A stretch of 64,000 bases of DNA, taken from contig JAIVFH010000029.1 in the NCBI GenBank assembly GCA_025765595.1, positions 1 through 64,000 of the forward strand, in the 5' to 3' direction. This DNA is from Obelidium mucronatum. Its lineage: Eukaryota > Chytridiomycota > Chytridiomycetes > Chytridiales > Chytriomycetaceae. A program made the position numbers and the translations under genes. The notes under the pieces are model-generated. The model saw nothing but the letters and a program-made list of their open reading frames with translations. It was not told where the DNA came from and searched no databases. Shown here in pieces: positions 1-10,753 of this stretch; the first letter of the stretch is position 1; each line of letters begins with the position of its first letter.

Positions 1-178
1 AAGGCTCCGATTCGAATTAGATTAAGAGTCTTCGTCGCTGCCGTTGCACAGGATAGATGATAGATGTGTGTGTGTGTGTTAGAAGAATAGATGGTTCGAC
101 TACGACAGTATTCCGACAGCGTGTGTGACGACAAGCGGCCGGTGCTGAATTATGGGCGGTCGACAAATCCTAATTAAA

Positions 179-854
179 ACCTTCAAACAGCGCGTCAATA
201 ATTCGTTCCACGCGCGGCAAGGCAAATCAAGGGTCGAGGAAGCGGTGGTAGTACCCTTTAGGTTCAAAGACAAGGATAAACAAGTGTCAGAACCCAAGTC
301 AAGCCAAGCACAAGCCACCAACGATTCAAGTACCTTCAAACAGCGCGTCAATATTCGTTCCACGCGCGGCAAGGCAAATCAAGGGTCGAGGAAGCGGTGG
401 TAGTACCTAATGAGAGCGATTTGATAGCGTCACAATCGACAGAGGAGAAGGATGGGAGTTTTAACAACAGGTAGTTTTGGGATTTATTAAACCAATAAGA
501 AAGGATACCTTTAGGTTCAAAGACAAGGATAAACAAGTGTCAGAACCCAAGTCAAGCCAAGCACAAGCCACCAACGATTCAAAGTACCTAAACCACCATA
601 AGACAACAATTCCCACCAGGCCCATTCAAAACTACCTTCAAACAGCGCGTCAATAATTCGTTCCACGCGCGGCAAGGCAAATCAAGGGTCGAGGAAGCGG
701 TGGTAAGTACCTTCAAAGCATTCCAACCAATCAGCAAGGCACAACAACCCAAAACACCATCCAACAAAACCCCAAACCTAATGAGAGCGATTGATAGCGT
801 CCACAATCGACAGAGGAGAAGGATGGGAGTTTTAACAACAGGTAGTTTTGGGAT
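179..854. repeat. Mosaic of three interspersed direct repeat units (A, B, C)
   Basis: Three unit types recur in the same orientation. Unit A (about 77 bp) lies at 179-255, 332-407 and 634-711. Unit B (about 80 bp) lies at 256-335 and 509-588. Unit C (about 77 bp) lies at 406-483 and 779-854. Copies are nearly identical, with one-base length differences (for example ataattcg versus atattcg in unit A). Most junctions fall on a GTACC or GTACCT sequence, so the order is A-B-A-C-gap-B-gap-A-gap-C. No terminal inverted repeats or transposase were seen. Short ORFs across it are repeat translations without family resemblance. It could be a scrambled satellite, debris of a mobile element, or a collapsed assembly of a longer array. 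Confidence 0.85.
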
Positions 855-1111
855 AAAAAAAAAAGAAAAAGGAGCCAAGCATGGAGAAAATAGGATTCAC
901 CAAATTCCACCCCCAAATAACCAAGCAATTTCAAACAAGGGGAAAAACAAGAAATGGGGAAAAATCACGAAATTTAATAAATGTGAAAGGAAGTAAACTA
1001 ATACTAATAATAAAACCGCTTCCGGCAAGGGTGTAACATGGTGTTTCAGTTCCAGCACTTCGCATTGCCCCAAAAGCCACTGAAATTATCAGCACAAGTG
1101 CGCAATTGAAA
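855..1111. other. Intergenic, no feature recognised
   Basis: A-rich sequence between the repeat mosaic and the first gene. It includes an A run near 857 and no convincing coding frame. It presumably holds the promoter of the gene starting at 1112, but no distinct motif was identified. Confidence 0.5.
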
Positions 1112-1597
1112 ATGTTGGTTCTAAATGGAACTTCCTTCATCTTATCTGGACAGAGGCGAGTGTCCTCGCGCAGGTCCCGGTATTCCGACACAGTAAGGGG
1201 GTCTCGCCGAAGCGAATCCACTCAAGGAGCATCGACTAACCATGAAAACCAAGTGTTGATTTCTGCCGAGAATATTATTCGTTCTAGACGGTTTGAAACC
1301 AACTTTGCGTACCGCACAGGCTTGCATTCGTTCTGGGGAGCATCGAGGTGGCAGCTTGCCGAAGATGGGCGAATATTTACGCTTCAGAAGAAGCAGTGGA
1401 TGGAGCTTGCTTCCACTGATTCGGCGTACGCTTTCCCACTGTTTGAGCAGACGCGTGCACAAGTAGAGGGATCGCGCGTGATTATCACGACGCCGAGACG
1501 CATGGCGGAGAAGCAGGAGAGTCCGCAATGCACGCTGGAGTGCGAGTTTGAGGGAGCGGCGGCCGCGCTCGCGTTTTCGGCGCTGTTCAGCGAGTGA
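1112..1597 (+). CDS. Uncharacterised 161-aa protein
   Basis: Single uninterrupted frame opening at ATG 1112; an in-frame TTG lies two codons upstream. The first 35 residues are rich in Arg and Ser. The rest looks folded, with regularly spaced Trp and aromatic residues (SFWGASRWQLAEDGRIF, KKQWMEL) and an alternating hydrophobic pattern that suggests beta strands. The last 60 bases are GC-rich and encode Ala-rich sequence. No signal peptide or membrane segment was seen. I do not recognise the family. The stop lies only 34 bp before the MMS19 start on the same strand, so the two genes have almost no intergenic space. Confidence 0.55.
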   Translation: MLVLNGTSFILSGQRRVSSRRSRYSDTVRGSRRSESTQGASTNHENQVLISAENIIRSRRFETNFAYRTGLHSFWGASRWQLAEDGRIFTLQKKQWMELASTDSAYAFPLFEQTRAQVEGSRVIITTPRRMAEKQESPQCTLECEFEGAAAALAFSALFSE

Positions 1598-1631
1598 GTA
1601 AAAGCTTTATTAATAAAATCGACCAATAGAA

Positions 1632-4600
1632 ATGGAGCGCTTCTTTGCCGCGCAGACGCCGGCGCAGCAGGCCGCGGCCGTCGCCGCGCTGGCGCCGCAG
1701 CCGCTGCTCGCCGTCGTCGCGCAGCTCGGCGGCGCCGCAACGAGCGCCGATCCGTTCGAGCGCGCGAAGGCCGTCGCCCTTCTGTCGCAGCTGCTGGCGC
1801 GCAACGCCGCGGCGGACAAGAAGTCGGGTGCGCAAACTATCCTTTTTCTGTCGCTGACTAACACGCTGCCGCCAGTCTCCGTGCTGATGGAGTTCTACCT
1901 GGCCCGGCTGCACGATGCCACAAGCGTCCCCGGTACGCCTGCCCTGCTCTGCTGTTGTGCAATCTGTCCATTCTAATCTGTGCGCGCAGAACTGGTCGAT
2001 GGAATACTGTCGATGCTCAAGTCTGGTCTCGTTGCTCGGAAAGATGCTATCGACACTGCACGAGCTTTCTTCAAGGAGCTCAATGTTCAAAACTATGCGC
2101 AGACAGTCCGGTTCTCGGTTTACTGTGTATTTGAATGCCTTCTAAAGTCACACTTGGACGGTGGGAGACCATCTCAGACCAAAATCGTTATCTCTTACTA
2201 ATACACTTGCCACCAGCCATGAAGTACCTTGGCGACCAGTTCATTGCGGGCTTTTTAGTAGCCATGGACGGCGAAAAAGACCCTCGAAATATCTTGATCT
2301 CCTTCTCAATCATCCAAACGATTGTCGTCAACTTTGACATCACAGTCAAATATGAAGATGTCTTTGAATCAATCTACTGCTACTTCCCAATTACATTCAG
2401 ACCTCCACCTAATGATCCGTATGGAATTACATCTGCTGACTTAAAAGTTGAAGCTCAGGTTAGGGTGTTGATTGAAGTGTGAAATGTGTTTGACACTATG
2501 GTGTTGCAGGAGTTGCTTTTCCGCGTCTCCTCTGTTTGGAAAACTTGCCTGGCCAATATTGATTGAAAAGCTATCATCGACTTCCGATAACGCCAAGGTT
2601 TGAAGCGATACGATACGGATTTGAATCGGAGTCTCATCATCATTTTCCAGCTTGATGCTATGGAAACGATTGCTGCATGTGCTCCTGTGTATGGCGGATC
2701 ATCTATTGGCAAAAGTTTGGAGGAGCTTTGGGAGCATTTGAAAGAAGAAAGTCTCGATGCCAAACCGGCTGCACAAAAGGATGCCGCGCTTCGCGGCTGT
2801 TACTGCTGTAACATACGCATTATCTACTGATGCCGCCGCGTCTTCTATCGCTCTTGACGGATTGTCCAAGTTTTTGACGTTTGTTGAGAAGTATGCGGTG
2901 GGCGAATTGATCTCTGCAACGGCTCCAAAGGAATCTGTTCGTAGACTCCTGAAAGCATCTGCAAAAGCGACAGGAGCCTGCTTTTTTTAAACTGGTGACC
3001 ACGGTTATCAAACCATTTTTGGAGAGTTTAAAGGGGAATTCAGATACGATGGAAAGTCGAGCTGAAAAGTATGCGGTTTTCCACGACTTTCTGGAGATTT
3101 CAGAAGGATTTTATGGAGATGTATCCAGTATGGATGATGGTATGTTTTTGGAACATAGTCGTGATGGAAACTAAACTTCTTGATCTCTCAGACTCTCTCC
3201 CTCTGAATCCCCTTATTCCATTCAAAGACTGATTTATACCAGTATTTTTCTTCTGCTCTGTCCTCCAAAAACAATCGCGTCATCACTGCTGGTCTCCATG
3301 GATTATCACAGACTCTCAATCCTTCGGGGTGGATTTCATGACTGCACTAGAACTAGAATGGTACTTTGAAACACTGCTTGGTCTTGTTATCAATGAAAAC
3401 AACGCTGTTCGCCAAGTTGCTATTTCTTTGTTGACTGTGGAGTCTCAGAGGCGGGTGGATAAGGTCCTACTCCACATTGTTCCACAGTTGTTGGAAGCCG
3501 CATGCTTTAGAAGGAAAGGAAGAACCTGTTTTGAATTCTCTGGAATGCTTGGTGGCACTCTTGTGGGGCAAGTGCTACGGTTTATGCTGATGCAATTCCA
3601 AAGCTTACAGCCATGATTGAAGGTTGGTCTTTCTTGCCCTTTCAATCAAACTCTTCAATTAATTTTCTTTTTGGGTTTGTTTTAGCCTTAAGCAGGCTTA
3701 TCACTTATCCATCCGATCGCAACTGCCTTGGAAATCATTTCTTCAGACCAAACTTCTGTCGTCCCTGAATTTGACTATATTAAGTATTTATTCGCCCCAC
3801 TTCTACGTTCGTTGGTATCCCGAAAAGTGGAAAGTGGTTTTCTTTACTCTGATTTCGTTTTGGTGGAGTCTGTGGGAAGAACGTTTGCAAGCGTGATTAG
3901 GATTATGGATCAAAGGTGTGTACTAGTGGTTAACTGCTAGCATTTGCTGACGTTTCTCAAGGGAGCAAGAGCGGGTTGCTGAACTTGTTACAAAAACACT
4001 GTATCTTCGTGATGTTTCAGACCTGGGATTGTCTGGAGTATCGGTTTCTCTTGAGGTAGAACAAAGCCGGTTGATGTACGATGGCTTGCTTATATCTACA
4101 TTTTACAGGCTCACTCCGAAAGTAATCTACTGATTATTATCTTTTCGGCGGTCATATCTAACTTGAGGGCCGAGGTGTGTTTATTTCTTGCTTCCCAACC
4201 ATAGCGTTTTTGAATTAGTTATTAGGCAAAGGTTCCAAACGCAGATATTTCTGCCCTTCTCAATTGGTTAACTCAAGAAGCCGTAACCAAAGGCGCCATT
4301 TCAGACCAAGTCAAAGCAGTATACCTGGAAAGCGTGTATCACGTTGTGTCTTCTGTGTTGAACAAGGCAGATGGTTAGACATGTTTCCTTACTACTTTAG
4401 TTAAAATGTTTTGTATAGGGTCTGTGGTCTCTAAATTCGTCTTTGAAAATGCTGAATTGTATAAACTTGTGGAGAATTCTCAGTCTCTTAAAGTTCGCCA
4501 GTCTGCTATCTGCTTGGTGTTGTGGGTAAGTAACAGTGTAGGGTTAGGGTTCCCTATTGAATCAAACCTCGAAATGTCAGATTACTCGAGCCACCGTCAT

Positions 4601-5461
4601 GAAAAAGCCATCCGCGGACGAACTCGCGAAAGTCACTGGTTTAATCGACCTTTTGAAAGGATCCGATGGCGGCATTATCGCTTCCAACTTTTACATCCTT
4701 TCGGCCGATGACCCATCGTTTGGAAAGCAAATCTTGACAAAAGAAGGCGTTTGGAAAATCATCACTACTGTGGAAGCAAAAGCTTTTCAAACATTGTTTA
4801 CCAATTTTGGTGGATGGCTTTAACAAGTCTGATAATGGTAGGGAAACTCTTATCCTTTTTTTTTTTTACATAACGATTTAATCGTGTTTTTGAATTGTCT
4901 ATTAGATCTGAAAAGCAATTATCTGCTTTCATTATCCCATTTGATGAAATATGCTTGCCAAGTCAGGTTATTTTGTATGAAATACAGAATGTGAGTACTT
5001 GTAACACCTGCTTTTTGGTTTTGTGTTTTTTTTTTTGAACGTTGTTCTTTTGATGATCCAGTTGATTCCACTTCTCCTTGCTGGGTTGAACTCTCAAAAC
5101 AATCAGTTGAACCTAACAATACTCGAAATCGTCAATACGTTGCTATCAGATGCACCAGCATCTCTACAAGCTCATCTCGGCTCTTTCACGACACGTTTGC
5201 TTCCGCCTTGTTGGTGGAGATTTGGACAATGTAGGAGCCAACGCCAAGAACTCGTCAACAGAAGTACGCGTACTTGCATTGAAATGTCTTGGCAGGATCC
5301 CAAAGACGGACTTACCCTTCAATGAATTGTTTGTTTTGAAACCGAAAGTGATTCGTGGGTTGCAAGTTCCATTGGATGATGTCAAGAAGAGTGTGCGAAA
5401 GGAGGCGGGGAATGCAAGAGCGAAATGGTTTTTGTTGTTGGGAGGTGGTAAGAAGGAGTGA
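1632..5461 (+). CDS. MMS19: MMS19-like cytosolic iron-sulfur targeting factor (HEAT repeats)
   Basis: MMS19 is the HEAT-repeat adaptor of the cytosolic Fe-S assembly targeting complex; it hands clusters to DNA repair and replication enzymes. The N-terminal part shows FYLARLHDATSVPELVDG and then YCYFPITFRPPPNDPYGIT, which matches the MMS19 signature. The C-terminus (PLDDVKKSVRKEAGNARAKW) matches the conserved family end. Exon 1 is very GC-rich and Ala-rich. Introns are short GT-AG. The reading frame breaks by one base near 2,530, 2,787, 2,988 (a seven-T run), 3,230 and 3,340. Protein similarity resumes in the new frame after each break, so these look like assembly indels, although a decaying gene is possible. 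LIP5 follows 87 bp downstream. Confidence 0.88.
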
Positions 5462-5547
5462 CTAGGAAGGGGGTTTTTTTAATAAGGTTCGGATGAATCG
5501 GAAACAAATCATAAAAAAAAAGAGGAAAAAAAAAACTCAACCTTATA

Positions 5548-6973
5548 ATGATACGCACATTTACTCGTTGTTGTACGCGGTGGAATTCTACAACTACGGC
5601 AACATCGTTCACATCGAAGCTGAAGGATGGTCCTTCGTTCGATGATTTCATTCGCCAAGGTGCTGAGAAAGCCGAATTGCCGTTGAGTGACCTGGTGCTG
5701 CATGATTGAGACTGAACTGACAAGTCTGTTCATTTCTTCAGTGAGCGCACAAAGCTCCTGAGTGGCTCAAGACGGAGATTCCGGCTGGTGGTTCGTTCGC
5801 AAAGATCAAGAAGGACCTGCGAGGACTCAAGCTGAATACTGTACGTTTGTGTGTTCGACAAACTTTGGTTTTCAAACGGAAAAGCTGATCTTTTGATTTA
5901 CTCTTCTTCTGGTTGTTCTAGGTTTGTGAGGAAGCTCGATGCCCAAATATTGGGGATTGCTGGGGAGGCGGTGAAGACAAGACAGCAACAGCTACCATCA
6001 GTTAAGTTCTTTTATGTTGGAATGATCGTTAAGATCTTTTTTTTATTAACTTTATTTTGTAGTGTTGATGGGAGATGAATGCACGAGAGGCTGTCGATTC
6101 TGTTCAGTCAAGACCAACCGAAAGCCAGGTCCATTGGACGTCAACGAGCCTGAAAACACTGCTGAAGCTATTTCGCGGTGGGGACTGGGCTATGTCGTTT
6201 TGACTTCTGTTGATCGAGATGGTGTGTGCTTTTTTGTTTGACGTTTGTTGTTGTTGTTGACATTGCATAATAGATATTGCTGATGGAGGAGCGAACCACT
6301 TTGCAACCACTGTTGAACTCATCAAGAAAAAGTATGTCCCTTGATTTCCTATTGTTTGGACTTTTCTGACCTTTTCTTTTAACAGGGCGCCTCAGATTTT
6401 GGTTGAATGCTTGACAGGAGATTTTCGAGGGGATCTTTCCAGTGTGGATAGAGTCGCATTATCTGGACTTGATGTCTACGCTCACAATATTGAAACTGTG
6501 GAAAACTTGCAACATATTGTGAGAGATAGACGTGCTGGTTTCAAGCAATCACTGAGTGTTTTGGAAAGAGCCAAAGCAACAAAGCCTACTTTAGTTACAA
6601 AGACGTCAATGATGTTGGGGTTGGGTGAAACTGACGAGGAGGTGCTTCACGCTTTGAAGGGTTCGTTTTTTTGGTCCTTGTCAAAATTGTTTCTTCTCAA
6701 TTTCTTTTGTTGTTAGCTCTCCGCGCCATTGACGTTGATGTGATAACTTTTGGTCAATATATGCGACCCACCAAAAAGCATATGAAAGTGGAGGAATATG
6801 TTCATCCGTCCAAGTTCGATCATTGGGCAGAGGTGTCTAAGGAATTGGGATTCAAGTATGTTGCCTCTGGACCTCTAGTAAGATCTAGTTATAAAGCGGG
6901 AGAGTTCTTTATCAAGAATGTTCTCCTGAAGAAAAGTGAGGGGAGCAGAAGTCAAGATTTGAGCAAGACATAA
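5548..6973 (+). CDS. LIP5: Lipoyl synthase, mitochondrial (radical SAM)
   Basis: Inserts two sulfurs into protein-bound octanoyl groups to make lipoyl cofactors for mitochondrial dehydrogenases. The start at 5548 opens an Arg/Thr/Ser-rich presequence ([12 protein letters not shown]). The auxiliary-cluster segment ([13 protein letters not shown]) follows the intron at 5841-5921. The radical SAM motif CTRGCRFC (CX3CX2C) follows the next intron. [24 protein letters not shown] and [10 protein letters not shown] are all family hallmarks. The C-terminus [14 protein letters not shown] is intact and ends at 6973. One apparent single-base loss near 5757 lies just before PEWLKTEIP. The gene sits between MMS19 and HMG-CoA reductase, with only 37 bp to the latter's ATG. 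Confidence 0.93.
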
Positions 6974-7010
6974 AATAAAATAATCAGGCCACTTTCCAAA
7001 ATTGAACAAA

Positions 7011-10000
7011 ATGGCGATTCGAAGTCTCGTTTCTCCCTTAGTGCGGCTCTCGGCAGCACACCCCATCGAAGTAATTAGTGTGTGTATACTCATCGCATGC
7101 TACTTGCTACGTGTCGCTTCTCCATGGATTTATCCAAGAAGGATCCGCGTCTAACTCAGCAAGTGACTCAATTGCCACCGCGTCTGAGCAGCCCTTCAGC
7201 GCCTTTCTGCAAGGAGACAGACTTGTTAAACTTCAGGAGGACATTGCTGACTCTTCTAGTATCGTGTTTCAGTCGGATCTGAAGTTGTTCATTAAGCAAG
7301 TCGTAATTGATTTGCCAACTCCACGCTCCAAGAGCATGACTCATCAAATTCTGGAAGCTGCCAAACAACTAGAAAAAGACATTTTAGCGTTGAAGGTTGA
7401 TGCCCCTCCTTCCGAAAAAGCATGGGGCTTCAACGAACTTTGTTACCACTGTCCCCACCTACCAAGGAGTGTCTTTATATTTCTCCCCCTTGAATCTTCT
7501 TCTTCAAAGAGCTCTTTACGACAAACTCTAGGGCTCTTTGGCCAGGAATGTTCCGGGAGGCGCCTCCTTTGACATTTTTAATCAAACAGACTCGTTGTTG
7601 AAAGGAAACAGTTTGGTTTTCATGTTTGTTTTGGATCAATCATCCAACCTTTCAAGTGTGGAAGCGGCTCAAGTGTGGAATTCGCGTGTGGAATTTATTG
7701 AAGTACGAGAACCTCGCACCAAGACAGCACACAGTTGTTGCTGCCAAGGCTGACGCGTCTGTTGATGTGTTAACATACTGGAAGTACAGAGTTATTAACG
7801 GTGCTATTGATTTCTATGAGGTTCGTGAGGATTTTCCGATGGGTTTGTTTGTGATGGGTGGTTGATGAGATTTACATTAGGGCTCATCAAGTGCAGAAAT
7901 TGCGGTTGTTTTGCTGAGCTTAACGCTCATGTATGCAACATTCGTTTCTCTCTTCCATAACATGCGCAAGATCGGGTCCCATTTCTCCTTGGGTTTTGCT
8001 TTGCTTTTGAATGGCTGCATTTCTCTTTTGGTGTCTCTCTACTGCGCAAAGGCTCTCAACGTGACCATGAATTTGATTCAACTTTTTGAAGCATTGCCTC
8101 TATTGGTGGTTACGATTGGTTTCGAACGACACTTTGCCTTAACTCGCGCCATCATGGAAGCTCACGGATCTACTGACGAACAAATCATTTCTGCTGTTTC
8201 AGACGTTTCTCCATCCATTGTACGTAACTGTTTTGTGGAGATTGGGTTCATGGTTTTGGGCAGTCTATCAGGTCTGCATGAGAGTTTGAAGGACTTTGCA
8301 CTGGTGGCAGCATTCATTCTCTTTTTCGATTGCTTGGGACTTTTTACGTTTTACCTTTCCATTTTGGGACTGAAGTTGGAGTTGAGAAAGATGAGAAACG
8401 AAGTCGCTTGGGGTAGCAATGCAGTGAAAGAGGAGGAAAGCGGGTCAGTTTTTGATCGTATTGGAAACTTTTTATCATCGAAGTCCAAGCTGCCGATTGT
8501 GAGTATTTTTTCCTTTTTTTCTTGCTTTCTTTTTTCTCTTTTAAAGCTAATATTGCCTTGTTAAGATTCTTGGTTTTATTGTGGCCCAAGCAACTTTCAA
8601 CCACCAGCAACCGTCAAATATGCTTCTTCCGGTGTTTGAACTAATCAAATTGAACACAAATGTCGAAAGTGCTTTGATCAATGTTGGAGCAAGTCATGTA
8701 CTTTATCCGTCCAACCTTCGTATCTCGAACAAGAACCACTTTATTGGAAACTTGCTGTCCATGTTTGATGACCCAAAGAACGACGTTACAATGGCTATAA
8801 TTATTACCGTATCATGCGCTTTGTGGTTGACAAAGTATTTGCGGTGGTCCTAAATTGGCTGATGAGCCGGTGGTCATGAAGTCAACACCAGCTTCACCTG
8901 TCAAAAAGGCAACTCTGGCGTCTTCTGAAGCGATCAAGGAGCATCTTCCGGCTCAAAAGAAAGTAGAAGTATCTAAAGTTGTCAAGACGGTTGTCCCCCA
9001 ATCCTGAAGCAGATGCCTTGTTTGAAAAGTTGAAAGCGAATCCATCTGACGTAGTCGAACGAACAAGTTGTTACGCTGGTTGAAAGTGGAAGACTCGCTT
9101 TCCATGCTCTCGAGAAGGCGCTTAAGGATAACACTCGTGCTGTAGAAGTTCGTCGCGCAGTTTTGTGTAGGCTCCTTTTTTTTCCTGCACCGTCAGTTCG
9201 CATGCTCATTTCTTTTCTTCTTTGTTTAGCCAATGAAATTAGTCTTGACGTTCACAATGGACTCCTTCCAGTCGCTCACTATGATTATGACAAGGTTTTT
9301 GGAGTATGTTGTGAAAACGTTATCGGATACATGCCAATTCCTGTGGGTGTTGCGGGACCGCTCGTTATCAATGGAAAGCCTCTCTATATTCCCATGGCCA
9401 CCACCGAAGGCTGTTTAGTTGCCAGTACAAGTCGAGGCTGTAAAGCCATCAACGCTGGGGGAGGCGCCCGAACTGTACTCACAAACGATGGCATGACGCG
9501 TGGACCTGTTGTCCAATTCAATTCCGCGACAGAGGCCAATGAGTGTAAAAAATGGATTGAAGGGCAAGGTCGGGCTGTGATTGAAGCAGAATTCAGTAGT
9601 ACATCCCGATTTGCCAAGATCCAGAGCATTAAAGTCAGAATCGCGGGTAGACTAATGTTTATCCGATTTGCCGTCTTTACTGGAGATGCAATGGGTATGA
9701 ATATGATTTCTAAAGGTGTTGAAAAGGCATTGGACGCCATCAAGGCTGAGTTCCCTGAAATGGCTGTAATTGCCATCAGTGGTAACTACTGCACTGATAA
9801 GAAACCAGCTGCTATCAACTGGATTGATGGACGTGGAAAATCTGTTGTTGTCGATGCTGTGATTCCGGGCAAGATTGTGCGAGATGTCTTGAAGACTTCC
9901 GTTGCTGCTATGGTGGAGCTAAATATCAGCAAAAATTTGATTGGAAGTGCCATGGCTGGTTCCATTGGAGGATTCAACGCTCATGCTGCTAATATTTTGA

Positions 10001-10398
10001 CTGCGGTGTATCTGGCGACGGGTCAAGACCCTGCTCAGAATGTTGAGTCCAGTAATTGCATGACTCTCATGGAGGCTGTTAATGGTGGCGAAGACTTGTA
10101 TATTTCTTGTACAATGCCTTCTGTTGAAGTTGGTACGGTTGGTGGTGGTACTGGTTTAGGACCACAAGCTGCTTGTCTCCAAATTCTGGGAGTTCAAGGA
10201 CCAAGTAGGGATTCACCTGGTGCCAATGCACAAATGCTTGCCCAGATTATCGCTGCTGCTGTCATGGCGGGTGAACTGTCGCTCTGTTCAGCGCTTGCTG
10301 CTGGACACTTGGTTAAGAGCCACATGGCACACAACCGAGCGCCAGCTTCCACGAGCAAAACAGTTGAGCCACTTTCCGGAAGTTGCATCAAGTCTTGA
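7011..10398 (+). CDS. HMG1: HMG-CoA reductase (membrane domain plus catalytic domain)
   Basis: Makes mevalonate for sterol and isoprenoid synthesis; ER membrane enzyme. ATG 7011 opens a first hydrophobic segment. A polytopic sterol-sensing-type region follows at about 7,900-8,850 (for example [22 protein letters not shown]). After a linker comes the catalytic domain: [17 protein letters not shown] (catalytic Glu), [24 protein letters not shown] (catalytic Lys), [14 protein letters not shown] (catalytic Asp), [10 protein letters not shown], and SHMAHNR with the catalytic His near the C-terminus. An intron separates linker and catalytic domain near 9,165-9,229. Frames break by one base near 7,090, 7,455, 7,530, 8,850, 9,000 (a C run) and 9,063, while the catalytic half is clean. 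The breaks are probably assembly errors. Confidence 0.95.
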
Positions 10399-10429
10399 GC
10401 TGTAATATTTCCTATTTTCCAAATACAAT

Positions 10430-10750
10430 AATGTGACAAATAATTGCAATATTTTTGGTTTATGTGTTGCCTCACTTTTCGACATCGGCCCGGAAGGCCT
10501 GTTAAACGATAACCACAAATCACGCTGCTCGATAATCCGGAAGTTGATTTCATGATGTTCAAAGTAAGTGAACAGAATTCCCCTTCGGCACTGTCAAATA
10601 ATCTGGGAATCTTGGATATTACTGTAACGCTTGAACTACTCGCTTGACCTTAAGAGGATAATCAGACAAATCAAGTCCTCTGAAACTTATCACATGCAAT
10701 GGATATTCCGTGATAAATTTCACCTTGTCAGTGGTCGAGAGGATTCCTCT
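10430..10750 (-). other. Unassigned coding-like minus-strand segments
   Basis: Between the convergent ends of HMG-CoA reductase and CSN2 the minus strand shows short protein-like stretches in different frames: FITEYPLHVISFRGLDLSDY, PRFPDYLTVPKGNSVHLL and FEHHEINFRIIEQRDLWLSF. Together they look like one small interrupted gene, or a gene remnant of roughly 100 residues. I do not recognise a family. They could also be a read-through extension of the CSN2 C-terminal region or chance frames. Confidence 0.3.
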
Positions 10751-10753
10751 TTA

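Noticed and set aside
179..854. CRISPR array or insertion sequence
   Set aside because: Units are too long and shuffled, without uniform spacers, terminal inverted repeats or transposase; the window is eukaryotic.
4530..4556. AGGGTTAGGGTT-like sequence in an MMS19 intron, possible internal telomere repeat
   Set aside because: Only two TTAGGG-type units, inside a normal short intron; too little to call a telomere relic.
2500..9100. Programmed ribosomal frameshifting as explanation for the frame breaks
   Set aside because: Breaks fall at unrelated sequences, several per gene, with no conserved slippery site, and affect unrelated house-keeping genes.
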